64,000 nt of DNA, from assembly GCF_002025705.1 (NCBI RefSeq), contig NZ_CP018846.1, positions 2,781,501 to 2,845,500 of the forward strand. The letters run 5' to 3'. Under the pieces are notes generated by a model. The model saw only the letters and a list, made by a program, of their open reading frames with translations, had not been told where the DNA came from and did not search any database. The translations under genes and the position numbers were made by a program. Of this stretch, positions 8,958 to 17,513 are shown one piece after another (the stretch's first letter is position 1; the number at the start of each line of letters is the position of its first letter). Origin of the DNA: Pseudomonas putida (lineage in GTDB: Bacteria; Pseudomonadota; Gammaproteobacteria; Pseudomonadales; Pseudomonadaceae).

Positions 8958-9997
8958 GCATCATCCAGGATTTCGACCTCAACAACCTCGACCGGCTGTT
9001 ACGCACTTTTGGCGAGCGGCCGCAGCCCCTGAACCTCGATACCCAGCTGCCACAGCTGATCCAGGCACTCAAGGCCGACCACCTGGACCTGCTGCCACTG
9101 CCCGGGCAAGGCAGCACTTTGCGCCGCTGGCAAACCCTGGCGCGAGTGGCCGGTTGCGACCTGGCGCTGGCCAAGCTTTACGAAGGCCATACCGACGCGT
9201 TGGCGATCCTCGCCGAGTGTGGCGCGGCGCACCGGGTGGGTGAAGGCATCTGGGGCGTCTGGGCAGCCGAGCCACCCGATGCCCGTGCGCGCATTGTCGC
9301 GCGCGACGGCAACCAGGTGCGGCTGGCCGGGCGCAAGGCCTGGTGCTCCGGTGCATTGCAGATCGACCGGGCACTGATTACCGCCTGGGCTGATGATGAC
9401 CAGCCGCAACTGGTGGCCATCGAGCTGGCACAGCCGAGCCAGGGTTTGAGCATCGACCGCTGGCAGGCCGTGGGCATGGCGACCACGGCAAGTATCGAGG
9501 TGGAATTCGACGATACCCCTGGCGTCGCCATCGGCCGGCCTGGCCAATACCTGTCACGCCCCGGCTTCTGGCATGGCGGCGCAGGCATTGCCGCCTGTTG
9601 GTACGGCGCTGCCGAAGCCTTGGCTGACTACCTGCGGGCGCATTGTCGCACACCGCGCCCGGACGCTCATGCCGATGCCCACCTGGGTGCAGTGGACGCG
9701 GCCCTGTTCGGCGCCCGCGCAGCACTGCGCGAATGCGCGGCGTGGATCGACCGGCAGCCCGATGCCGATGCCAGCTTCGAGGTACGGCGTACCCGCGCCC
9801 AGGTCGAACAGGCGGTCGAGCAGGTGATCAGCCACGTAGGCCGCGCGCTGGGCGCCACACCCTTCTGTCGCAACAGCCACTTCGCCAGGCTCAGCGCCGA
9901 CCTGCCGGTATTCCTTCGCCAGAGCCACGCCGAGCGCGATCTGGCTGCACTGGGCAAGCAACTGACACAAGTGCCCGCAGGAGCCTGGAAGCTATGA
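8954..9997 (+). CDS. Acyl-CoA dehydrogenase-like flavoprotein
   Basis: A 347-residue protein of the acyl-CoA dehydrogenase superfamily. The segment around residues 105-200 (GNQVRLAGRKAWCSGA, then DDDQPQLVAIEL) matches the middle beta domain that packs against FAD. The C-terminal part is helical. It is slightly shorter than canonical enzymes (~380), and I cannot identify the usual catalytic Glu with confidence, so the substrate may not be an acyl-CoA. It starts inside the ligD stop (ATGA) and ends inside the start of the PIG-L gene, so it is translationally coupled on both sides. Confidence 0.8.
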   Translation: MSIIQDFDLNNLDRLLRTFGERPQPLNLDTQLPQLIQALKADHLDLLPLPGQGSTLRRWQTLARVAGCDLALAKLYEGHTDALAILAECGAAHRVGEGIWGVWAAEPPDARARIVARDGNQVRLAGRKAWCSGALQIDRALITAWADDDQPQLVAIELAQPSQGLSIDRWQAVGMATTASIEVEFDDTPGVAIGRPGQYLSRPGFWHGGAGIAACWYGAAEALADYLRAHCRTPRPDAHADAHLGAVDAALFGARAALRECAAWIDRQPDADASFEVRRTRAQVEQAVEQVISHVGRALGATPFCRNSHFARLSADLPVFLRQSHAERDLAALGKQLTQVPAGAWKL

Positions 9998-10749
9998 AGA
10001 CAAACCTGATTCAGACCAGTGACGGCACCCCATGGGCCGAGTGGCAACAGGCCGCGCATCTGGCCCGCGCCACCTGGATAACCCCGCAGCAATTGTGCCC
10101 GCCTGGGCGCCGCCTGGTACTGATCGCACCGCACCCGGACGATGAGATCCTCATGGCCGGTGGGCTGCTGACGCATTTTCGCGGTCGCGAAGACGAACTT
10201 CTGCTGATTTCCAGCACTGACGGCGAAGGCAGCCATCCAGGCTCCGAGCACTGGACCGAGCATCGCCTGCGCCGGCAACGCCCTCTGGAGAGCCGCCAGG
10301 CCTTGCAGCAGCTCGACCTGGACCTGAACCGCCTGGACTGGCGCAGGCTGAATCTGAAGGACGGCACCTTGCCCCGCGAGGAAGCCTTCCTGGTCAACCA
10401 CCTGACCCAGGTGCTGCGGCCCGATGATGTGCTGATGGCCACCTGGCGTGGCGACGGCCACTGCGACCACGAAGCCGTTGGCAGGGCCGCAGCCCAGGCC
10501 GCCCTGGCGCGCAAGGCGCAGCTGGTCGAAGTACCGGTGTGGGCCTGGCACTGGGCGCAACCGGACGACCCTCGCCTGCCCTGGCCCCGTGCCCAGCGTA
10601 TCGAGCTCGATGAGGCCACCCTGGCACGCAAGCGCAAGGCCCTGGCTGCGCATGTCAGCCAGCTGGAGCCGGACGGCCCGCGCCCGCCTGTACTGCCAGC
10701 CAGGCTGCTGGACTGCCTGCTGCAACCTTTCGAACTGGTGTTTGTGTAA
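9994..10749 (+). CDS. PIG-L family deacetylase
   Basis: A 251-residue zinc-dependent N-acetylglucosamine-type deacetylase of the PIG-L/MshB/BshB superfamily. The zinc and catalytic motif APHPDDE falls at residues 45-51, and the second zinc-site motif GDGHCDHEAVG near residue 155. No signal peptide is seen. It is coupled to the upstream dehydrogenase by an ATGA overlap and followed 11 bases later by the methyltransferase. The expected reaction is removal of an acetyl group from an amino-sugar conjugate; the substrate is unknown. Confidence 0.88.
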   Translation: MKTNLIQTSDGTPWAEWQQAAHLARATWITPQQLCPPGRRLVLIAPHPDDEILMAGGLLTHFRGREDELLLISSTDGEGSHPGSEHWTEHRLRRQRPLESRQALQQLDLDLNRLDWRRLNLKDGTLPREEAFLVNHLTQVLRPDDVLMATWRGDGHCDHEAVGRAAAQAALARKAQLVEVPVWAWHWAQPDDPRLPWPRAQRIELDEATLARKRKALAAHVSQLEPDGPRPPVLPARLLDCLLQPFELVFV

Positions 10750-10760
10750 CCGGAGTCGCC

Positions 10761-11360
10761 ATGAGCCTCGATGCGCAGTATTTCGCCGACCTGTACGCCA
10801 ACAATGCAGACCCGTGGGCTTTTCGGTCACGGTGGTACGAAAAACGTAAACGCGAGCTGGTCATGGCCAGCCTGCCGCGCCAGTGCTATCAGCGGGTATT
10901 CGAGCCGGCATGCGCCAATGGCGAGTTGAGTGTGCTGCTGGCCGAGCGCTGCGCTGACCTGCTCTGCCAGGACCTTGACCCTACCGCGGTGGCCCTCGCC
11001 CGCGAGCGCCTGGCCGATGTGCCGAATGCGGTGGTCGAACGGGCCAGGTTGCCGGGCGACTGGCCGGGGGGCTGCTTCGACCTGATCGTGCTCAGCGAAG
11101 TGGGCTATTACCTCGACCCCACCGATTGGCTGCAGGTCATCGAGCAGTCGCTGGCCAGCCTGACCCATGACGGTGGCCTGCTGGCCTGCCACTGGAAGCA
11201 CCCGATCGCCGGCTGCCCGCAAAATGGCCGTGAGGTACACCAGTTGCTGGCCAGGCACTTGCCATTGTTTCCGGTCTACCGCCACGAGGAAGCCGACTTT
11301 CTGCTGGAGTACTGGTCTTGCCAGCCTAGCGTGGTCGACCTGGATGAGACCTGCACATGA
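10761..11360 (+). CDS. SAM-dependent methyltransferase (NodS-like)
   Basis: A 199-residue class I methyltransferase. PWAFRSRWYEKRKREL begins the NodS/SAM-fold family, VFEPACANGELSVLLAERC is motif I (SAM binding), and DLIVLSEVGYYLD is motif IV. NodS enzymes N-methylate the deacetylated amino sugar of Nod factors, so pairing with a PIG-L deacetylase upstream is suggestive. It overlaps the glycosyltransferase start by 4 bases (ATGA). Substrate is inferred only. Confidence 0.85.
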   Translation: MSLDAQYFADLYANNADPWAFRSRWYEKRKRELVMASLPRQCYQRVFEPACANGELSVLLAERCADLLCQDLDPTAVALARERLADVPNAVVERARLPGDWPGGCFDLIVLSEVGYYLDPTDWLQVIEQSLASLTHDGGLLACHWKHPIAGCPQNGREVHQLLARHLPLFPVYRHEEADFLLEYWSCQPSVVDLDETCT

Positions 11361-12004
11361 TTGGCGTGGTGATTCCCGCGCACAATGAAGCACGGCGCCT
11401 CGGGCGCTGCCTGAAGGCCATGGCCGCAGCGGCAAACGTGGCAAAACAGGCAGGCCATGCTGTGAATGTATTGGTGGTGCTCGATCGCTGTGTCGATGGC
11501 AGCGTCAAGGTAACCGCTGGGTATGATGTCGATGTGCTTGCGGTCGAGGCCGGAAGCGTCGGCATGGCGCGTCGGCTGGGGGCCGAATGGATGCTCCAGC
11601 GGGGTGCAAGCTGGCTGGCCTGCACCGACGCCGACAGCCAGGTGCCTGCGCACTGGCTGTTGTCGCAACTGGCCTGTACGGCCGATGTGGTCTGCGGCAC
11701 GGTGCATATCGCTTGCTGGCAGCCCTGGCAACGGGCAGCGCTGCGCAAGCTGTACCTCAGCCGCTATGAAGCGCGGGAGGGCCATCGGCATGTTCATGGG
11801 GCCAATCTGGGCGTGTGTGCCCGGGCCTATGAACGGGTGGGCGGGTTTCAACCGCTGGCGGCACACGAAGATGTGCAACTGGTGCGCGATCTGGAGGCCG
11901 ACGGGGCACGGATCGTGTGGACGGCCAGGCATAGCGTGGCAACCAGTAGCCGTATCGACAGCCGGTGCCGGGAAGGATTCGGGGATTATCTGGCGAGTCT
12001 GTAG
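11357..12004 (+). CDS. Glycosyltransferase family 2
   Basis: A 215-residue GT-A fold transferase. The N-terminal VVIPAHNEARRLGRCL binds the nucleotide-sugar. ACTDADSQVPAHW carries the DAD metal motif, and GGFQPLAAHEDVQLVRDLE has the catalytic/acceptor ED motif. No clear membrane helices are present, so it is probably cytosolic or peripheral. It is the last gene of the ligD-led run and ends just before a REP pair that separates it from convergent ku. Confidence 0.87.
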   Translation: MIGVVIPAHNEARRLGRCLKAMAAAANVAKQAGHAVNVLVVLDRCVDGSVKVTAGYDVDVLAVEAGSVGMARRLGAEWMLQRGASWLACTDADSQVPAHWLLSQLACTADVVCGTVHIACWQPWQRAALRKLYLSRYEAREGHRHVHGANLGVCARAYERVGGFQPLAAHEDVQLVRDLEADGARIVWTARHSVATSSRIDSRCREGFGDYLASL

Positions 12005-12006
12005 TG

Positions 12007-12134
12007 CCTGTTCCGGCCTCTTCGCGGGCAAGCCCGCTCCCACAGGTTTCGCGCGAACTTCGGTCTGTGCCACAGGTTTCGCGCAAATTTCGATATCTGT
12101 GCCACGGGTTTGCCCGCGAAGAGGCCGGAACAGG
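12007..12134. repeat. REP inverted pair between glycosyltransferase and ku
   Basis: A 30-bp arm beginning CCTGTTCCGGCCTCTTCGCG is repeated inverted at the other end, filling almost the whole gap between two convergent genes. Inside are two imperfect direct repeats containing CCACAGGTTTCGCGC. It probably serves as a bidirectional terminator or mRNA-stabilising structure. Confidence 0.8.
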
Positions 12135-12136
12135 AT

Positions 12137-12985
12137 TCAGGAGGCCTTGCGGGGGCGCTTGGCCGGTTTCTTCTCAGGGGCGGGTTTGTTGGTTGCCTTG
12201 CCACCCAGGCTGCGCTTGAGCAGTTCGGTAAGGTCGATGATGTCGGCACCTTTCTCGGCGGCCCCAGCCTCGCCTTTTTCCACCACGCTGATCTTGCCTT
12301 TGCTGGCCTTCTCCTCCACCAGGTCCATGATGGTCTGGCGAAATGCATCGTGGTATTCATCCGGCGCCCACGGCCCGCTCATGTCTTCCACCAGCCGCTT
12401 GGCCATTGCCAGTTCGCGCTTGTCGGGCTTGCTGTCAGTCACGCTCTTGTCCAGCTCCAGGCTGTCCAGCCCGCGCACTTCCTCTGGCCAGCGCAGGGTG
12501 ATCATCACCAGCGCATCGTCCAGCGGGCGCAGCAGCGCCAGGTGCTGGCGGGTATGCAGTACCACCGTCGCCAACGCCACCTTGCCGGTGCTGTCCAGGG
12601 TTTCGCGCAGCAGCGCATAGACCTTGCCACCGCGCTTGTCTGGGCTCAGGTAATACGGCGTGTCGAAATGCTGCAGGGGGATGTCCGTGGCCTCGACAAA
12701 CGAGAAGATATCGATGGTCTGCGTGGCTTCGGGGCGGGCCTTGCGGATCTCTTCTTCGCTGATCACCACGTAGCGGCCCTTCTCGTACTCCACGCCCTTG
12801 ACGATGTTGTCCTTGTCGATTTCCTTGCCGGTGACCTTGTTGATCCGCTTGTAGCCCACCGGCTCCATGCTGCGTTTGTCGAGCCAGTCGAAGTCGACCC
12901 GCTCGGTGCGCACGGCGGTGTTGAGCGACACCGGGATATGCACCAGCCCAAAGCTGATTGCGCCTTTCCAGATAGCCCTGGCCAT
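12137..12985 (-). CDS. ku: Ku homodimeric end-binding protein
   Basis: A 282-residue bacterial Ku. It begins MARAIWKGAISFGLVHIPVS and continues through the beta-barrel core region (VVISEEEIRKARPEATQTI), the DNA-ring segment near residues 100-140 and a LigD-recruiting minimal C-terminus. A Lys/Arg/Pro-rich tail (KKPAKRPRKAS) follows, of the kind that aids DNA binding and threading. Ku threads onto double-strand ends and recruits LigD, encoded at 6477. It is transcribed towards the ligD-led operon, so the two partners are not co-transcribed. Confidence 0.95.
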   Translation of the reverse strand: MARAIWKGAISFGLVHIPVSLNTAVRTERVDFDWLDKRSMEPVGYKRINKVTGKEIDKDNIVKGVEYEKGRYVVISEEEIRKARPEATQTIDIFSFVEATDIPLQHFDTPYYLSPDKRGGKVYALLRETLDSTGKVALATVVLHTRQHLALLRPLDDALVMITLRWPEEVRGLDSLELDKSVTDSKPDKRELAMAKRLVEDMSGPWAPDEYHDAFRQTIMDLVEEKASKGKISVVEKGEAGAAEKGADIIDLTELLKRSLGGKATNKPAPEKKPAKRPRKAS

Positions 12986-13076
12986 GAGTAGCCCCTCTCA
13001 GGTGCGAAGTTGGACGCCTATCTGGAATGACTACGTTGGGCGATGAAGGTTTACTCGATCTGCCCTGCGGCAGCGG

Positions 13077-13679
13077 TCACGCCTGCCCCGGCGCTGCCTG
13101 GGTGAACAACACCCGCTTGAACGCCTCGGCTGCTAGGTGCACCTGTACTGCCCAATCTTCTGCAGCATCGCTGCCTGCGTCATCGGAAATGTACTTCAGG
13201 CAAACGAACGGAATGCCTTCATCACGTGCGATCAGCGCGAACACATAGGCCTCCATGTCGACCACATCGTAAGGGGCCTCGCCATGGTTGATCTCGAAGC
13301 TGTCGCCACTGCCGCAGGTTTCCAGCGGCAGGCCGGGGATGGTCTGGCCATGTTCGAGCAGCACCGGCACATTCGACAGCGGCGTCTGGTAGCGGGCGAA
13401 GCCCAGCGGGGTCACGTCCATATCGCGCTGCACGAAGCGCGTGCAACACACCACCTCACCCTTGCCATGGCGCTGGCTGCCAGCCGAACCGAGGTTGACG
13501 ATCAACTTGGGGCGCTGCTGCTGGATCGCCTTGGTCAGCGCGATGGCGGCGTTGACCTTGCCGATCCCGCTGAACAGGGTGTTCATACCGGCGAAGACTT
13601 CACCGGCTTCCGCCTCCAATGCAAAGACGAACAAGGTATCGGCGAGGGAGATGGCGGGGAATTGCTTGATCAGCATCAT
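13077..13679 (-). CDS. Nucleosidase (MTA/SAH phosphorylase superfamily)
   Basis: About 200 residues of the purine nucleoside phosphorylase/MTAN fold. It shows LFVFALEAEAGEVFAG at the N-terminus, FSGIGKVNAAIAL and LIVNLGSAGSQ for the ribose/purine pocket, and VVDMEAYVFALIARDEGIPF, the conserved substrate-binding Met-Glu segment. It should cleave a nucleoside such as methylthioadenosine or S-adenosylhomocysteine. ATGs at 13679 and 13676 are both possible; a longer open frame (to 13745) is unsupported. Confidence 0.82.
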   Translation of the reverse strand: MMLIKQFPAISLADTLFVFALEAEAGEVFAGMNTLFSGIGKVNAAIALTKAIQQQRPKLIVNLGSAGSQRHGKGEVVCCTRFVQRDMDVTPLGFARYQTPLSNVPVLLEHGQTIPGLPLETCGSGDSFEINHGEAPYDVVDMEAYVFALIARDEGIPFVCLKYISDDAGSDAAEDWAVQVHLAAEAFKRVLFTQAAPGQA

Positions 13680-13812
13680 GGAGCAGGTGTTCCGAATGGC
13701 TTGCGATAGGCGCAGCCATTTACGGCAATCGCTAGCTGATTGCAACCCCCGCCGCTGTTCAAATGCCGGTTGTTTGCAGTGCCAGGAGGCCCCGGCACTG
13801 CGTTGCCGTCAC

Positions 13813-13992
13813 TTATGAGCGGCCGCCCTTGCGGCCCGACTCGCGGTCCTGGTGCATGTTGCCGCCTGAGGACTGGCCGCCCTTGCGGCCGGCATCGGAC
13901 GCCTTTTGCCGGTCATTGGCGAAGTTGCCTGGGTTCTTGCTGCCACCCTGGCTGCCTTGGCTGCCGGTACGGCTGTTCTCTTTGTTGGCCAT
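13813..13992 (-). CDS. KGG-repeat stress-induced small protein
   Basis: A 59-residue hydrophilic, Gly/Ser/Lys-rich protein. It carries KGG-type repeats (DAGRKGGQSSGG and ESGRKGGRS) and an N-terminal SQGSQGGSKNPGNFAN. This is the Con-10/KGG family, typically induced in stationary phase or general stress and thought to be disordered. The ATG at 13992 has AGGTTAGAG upstream. It lies near ku and the nucleosidase, in keeping with a stress-response neighbourhood. Confidence 0.8.
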   Translation of the reverse strand: MANKENSRTGSQGSQGGSKNPGNFANDRQKASDAGRKGGQSSGGNMHQDRESGRKGGRS

Positions 13993-14146
13993 GGTCTCTA
14001 ACCTCATGTGACTTCGGAATGCACGGCAGTCGCCGTACATAGGTTGGGAGTGCGGCAATATCGGAGGATTCGTTTTATTGCGACGGGTTCGGACCGGTGG
14101 CGTTAAATAAGCGGTGAGGATGTATTTGGTACGCCAAACAGGGGCA

Positions 14147-15436
14147 TCAGTGCCGGGAAGATTGCTGAGTGTCCAGTTGCTGCTGCCTGCGCCCCAGCCA
14201 CCTTCCAGTGAGCCCCCAACCGAGTGCGATCAGCGCGCCGATGAACATGGCCAGTTGCGGATGCTCACCCAGCACATCGAGCCCACGCTTGACCCAACCG
14301 CTCAGTGCATCACCACCGCGATAGACCACCGTGTCGATAAAGTTCTTGGCCTTGTACTTGTCCTCGGCCGGCAACACGGTAAACAGCATCTCACGGCCCG
14401 GACGCACCAGTGCATACTCGCCCGCCCGGCGTACTACCATCACCACCACGAACGCGGCAAAGACCGGCGCCAGGGCCAGCCACACGAAGCCGGCCGCCAA
14501 TACCAGCGGTACGGCCACCAGCAGCACGCCGACCCCCATGCGCTTGGCCAGCCGACCGGTGAGAAACACCTGGGTGAGGATCGCCAGCGCCTGCACCACA
14601 GTATCCATGAGGCCGAACACTTGGGTCTGGCGCGTACGATCGGTGAAGGTTTCGCTGACGATGCGTGCCTGCTCGAAATACAGGAAGGTACTGACGCTGG
14701 CGAGCAGCACGACGAACAAGGCAATCGCCAGCAGATACGGTGAGCGCAGCACGGCCGTTGCTCCGGCGAAAGGATTGCCGCCCAAGGGGCGGGATGCTGG
14801 GACTTCGGTGGCGGCAGGTAGCGGGTTGCGGTCGCGCCACCGTTGCACAACCCCGCAAGCAATCACGCTGCCGAGCAGAAACAACCCGGCCAGCAGCAGC
14901 AACCCGGCATGCCCCAATGGCGCCACCAGCAGCGCACCCAGGATCGGCCCGCTCAGCCCGCCCAGGCTGGCCCCGGCGGCCAGAAGCCCGAACAGGCGCT
15001 TGCCCTGTTCGGTGGAGAACAGGTCGGCAAGCACGCTCCAGGCCAGGGAAATAGTCAGCAGGTTGAATACCGAAAGCCAGATGTAAAAAGCCCGGGCACT
15101 CCACATGTTCTCAGGGTCAACAGCAAACAGCGCCGCGAACAGCAACAGGTTGCTGGCGAAGAAGCCATAGCTCCAGGGCAGAATGTGCCGGCGAGGCACC
15201 TTGGACGCTAGCCAGCCGAACAGTGGCAGGCAGGCCAGGGTTGCGATGAATGTGCCGGTGAATAGCCATTGCAGGTTTTCCACGCCGCCTGCCACGCCCA
15301 TGGTTTCGCGCACCGGGCGCAGCATGAAGTAGCCAGTGAACAGCAGGTAGAACAGCAGCAATCCGGCGAGCACCGCAGGGCCCTCGCCGGGCTGGATGTT
15401 CAGCCCCTGATCGAGGCTCCTGCGCCAGTTGCTCAT
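14147..15436 (-). CDS. MFS/NTT-like transporter
   Basis: A 429-residue inner-membrane carrier with about 12 hydrophobic segments. The LLFYLLFTGYFMLRPVRETMG start, the ADLFSTEQGKRLFGLLAAGAS loop and the late RPGREMLFTVLPAEDKYKAKNFIDT segment are the pattern of NTP/NDP exchange-type (ADP/ATP translocase-like) bacterial MFS proteins. The real cargo in free-living bacteria is unknown. It starts 4 bases after the aldo/keto reductase stop, so the two are in one operon. Confidence 0.8.
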   Translation of the reverse strand: MSNWRRSLDQGLNIQPGEGPAVLAGLLLFYLLFTGYFMLRPVRETMGVAGGVENLQWLFTGTFIATLACLPLFGWLASKVPRRHILPWSYGFFASNLLLFAALFAVDPENMWSARAFYIWLSVFNLLTISLAWSVLADLFSTEQGKRLFGLLAAGASLGGLSGPILGALLVAPLGHAGLLLLAGLFLLGSVIACGVVQRWRDRNPLPAATEVPASRPLGGNPFAGATAVLRSPYLLAIALFVVLLASVSTFLYFEQARIVSETFTDRTRQTQVFGLMDTVVQALAILTQVFLTGRLAKRMGVGVLLVAVPLVLAAGFVWLALAPVFAAFVVVMVVRRAGEYALVRPGREMLFTVLPAEDKYKAKNFIDTVVYRGGDALSGWVKRGLDVLGEHPQLAMFIGALIALGWGLTGRWLGRRQQQLDTQQSSRH

Positions 15437-15440
15437 CGCC

Positions 15441-16349
15441 TCAGGCGAACTGCTTGATCAGCGCTTGTTGTTGCGCCTGGCTGAGCAGCGGTTCGTGCCC
15501 GGCCTTGAGCTGGTCGAGCTGGCGTTCCGGGCGCCCGGTCGCGGGGATGACCGTAGTCACCGCCGGGTGGCTGATGGCGAACTTGAGAAACAGCTGCGCC
15601 CAGCTGCCGATACCAGCCTCTGCGGCCCACGCCGGCAAGGCCTGGTCTTTTACCCTGGCAAACAGCCGGCCGTCGTCGAAGGCACGGTTGATCAGCACCG
15701 CGACGCCCTTGTCCTGGCACAACGGCAGCAGTTCGCCCGCGGCTTGCGGCGCATTCACCGAATAGTTGATCTGGATGAAGTCCAGCGGCTCGCTGCGCAC
15801 GATGCGCGCCACGTCCTGATGGCCGCTGTTCAGGTAATGGGTGATACCGACGTAACGGGCCTTGCCCTGCTGCTTGAGCTCACGGGCATAGGGCAATTGT
15901 GTCTGCCAGTCGCGCAAGTTGTGGATCTGCAGCAGGTCGACCTTGTCGGTACGCAGGCTTTTGAGCGTGCCGGCCCATTGCGCTTCGGCATCGGCCCGGC
16001 TATCGGCGGCGATCTTGGTGGCGATGAAGCATTGCCGATGCCACCCGCCCTCCTCCAGCAACTGCCCGAGGATGCTGTCGGCACCGCCATAATTGGGCGA
16101 GGTGTCGATGACCCGGCCGCCACCGTCGAAGAACGCCTTGAGCACCACCTTGAGCTGCTGGTATTCGGCGGAGCCGGCCTCCACCTCAAAACTGCCGGAT
16201 GTGCCCGCGCCGATCACCGGCAAGGCCTCGCCCGTGAACGGGACCTTGCGCGTCAGCAACCCGGCGGAGCCTGCGGCATGCAACCAAGGGCTGGCGGCCA
16301 CAAGGCCTAAAGCCGCACCAGCGCGTAGGACTTCGCGACGCTTGTACAT
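15441..16349 (-). CDS. Aldo/keto reductase with Tat-type leader
   Basis: A 302-residue protein. The first 26 residues are a twin-arginine-like signal (KRREVLRAGAALGLVAASPW, then AHA cleavage). An AKR barrel follows with all four catalytic residues visible: Asp in VIDTSPNY, Tyr in the same block, Lys in ATKIAAD, His in LLQIHN. A NADPH enzyme with an export signal is unusual; it may be exported prefolded or the leader may serve as an anchor. It is co-transcribed with the NTT-like transporter. Substrate unknown. Confidence 0.85.
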   Translation of the reverse strand: MYKRREVLRAGAALGLVAASPWLHAAGSAGLLTRKVPFTGEALPVIGAGTSGSFEVEAGSAEYQQLKVVLKAFFDGGGRVIDTSPNYGGADSILGQLLEEGGWHRQCFIATKIAADSRADAEAQWAGTLKSLRTDKVDLLQIHNLRDWQTQLPYARELKQQGKARYVGITHYLNSGHQDVARIVRSEPLDFIQINYSVNAPQAAGELLPLCQDKGVAVLINRAFDDGRLFARVKDQALPAWAAEAGIGSWAQLFLKFAISHPAVTTVIPATGRPERQLDQLKAGHEPLLSQAQQQALIKQFA

Positions 16350-16438
16350 GGCAAAGCTCCCGTCATCAGTCGGAAACTTTCAAGGCTAGCCGCTCTACCC
16401 TGCGCTGACCGGTGTTTCTGTATCTGGATGTTAAGTGA

Positions 16439-17320
16439 TCAGCCCTGCAACAGCGCGCTCAGGTCTACACCCGCCTCGGCCATCGGTGGGCACCAGTAGT
16501 AGCCGCCGGTCAGCGGCCGGCTGAAGCGGTACAGGCCATCGATGATGCCGTCTTCCAGGCCGCTCATGCGCCGCAGCTGCACTTCGAAGGCATCGAAGCT
16601 GTGGCCCAGGGCCACGAACGCCAGGCCCGCGCCACGGCTATCGGCCCAGGCGACCGAGCGGCGCACCATGAAGGCCTCTGGCTCGAAGCTCTCCTGGGCG
16701 GTGCGCTTGACGTGGGCCGACTCTGGGGCGTCGTCGAGCTCTTCGTTGTCGCTCAGGCGGCGGCCGATGATGTTGTCCTGGTCGGCCTGGGGCAGTGACT
16801 TGAAATACTCCAGGTCATGCTTCCACAGCTGGAAAGCGGCGAAGCTGGAGCCTGCCAGGCCTGGTTGTTCGCCGGCGAGAATGGCAGCTTGCACAGCGTC
16901 CTGGTCCACCGGGTTTTCGGTGCCGTCTTCGTAACCGGTCAGGTCGTGACCACCACGGTGCAGGAAGCCATCGACACTGTCAGCCAGGCGCAATGCCGGG
17001 GCCAGTGCCTGTTCCAGTGCCTGGGCCTGGAGCAACAGTTCGCCACGTTCGCTGCCGCGCAGCCACAGCCACAGGGCGTGTTGGGTGCTCGGGTTTTCCA
17101 CGGCAGCATCCAGCTGCGGGAAGGCACGCAGGCCAGAAATGTCGCGGCCAAGGGCTTTCACCAGCGGCGCGCCGATACCGAGGATCAGGTTCTGGCCATC
17201 CACCTGCGGCAGCAGTGCATCCAGTACGGCTGGCAGCGCCTCGGGCGACTGCAGGGCGAAGAACAGATGACGGGCATGGGCCGGCACTGGGGTGGCAAGC
17301 AGACCTTGCTGGAACGGCAT
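16439..17320 (-). CDS. DyP-type heme peroxidase (YfeX-like)
   Basis: A 293-residue dye-decolourising peroxidase. The catalytic GYEDGTENP holds the distal Asp132. The proximal heme ligand is His203 in ESAHVKR, and the distal Arg lies in AFMVRRSVAW. No Tat signal is present, so it is cytosolic like YfeX. It would use H2O2 to oxidise porphyrins, dyes or phenolics. It is divergent from the BASS transporter. Confidence 0.9.
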   Translation of the reverse strand: MPFQQGLLATPVPAHARHLFFALQSPEALPAVLDALLPQVDGQNLILGIGAPLVKALGRDISGLRAFPQLDAAVENPSTQHALWLWLRGSERGELLLQAQALEQALAPALRLADSVDGFLHRGGHDLTGYEDGTENPVDQDAVQAAILAGEQPGLAGSSFAAFQLWKHDLEYFKSLPQADQDNIIGRRLSDNEELDDAPESAHVKRTAQESFEPEAFMVRRSVAWADSRGAGLAFVALGHSFDAFEVQLRRMSGLEDGIIDGLYRFSRPLTGGYYWCPPMAEAGVDLSALLQG

Positions 17321-17513
17321 GACAGGCTAATCCTCGGCAAAAGCGGGAATGCTACTGCGACCGGGCGCCTATCGCAATGCGGCATGGCAGCGCTGTACGC
17401 CAAGGTTTAGCGGGAATCCGGTAACAAACGGTTACCAAGTGCTGGCGCATTGCAATTAGCCAGCCCGCAGGGCCGGCCTAGACTGCTTGCATCCCTTGCC
17501 CGAGTGCCTGCCC

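Noticed and set aside
12007..12134. Possible CRISPR-like direct repeats between the glycosyltransferase and ku genes
   Set aside because: Only two imperfect direct copies, contained within a REP inverted pair. No regular spacers and no cas genes.
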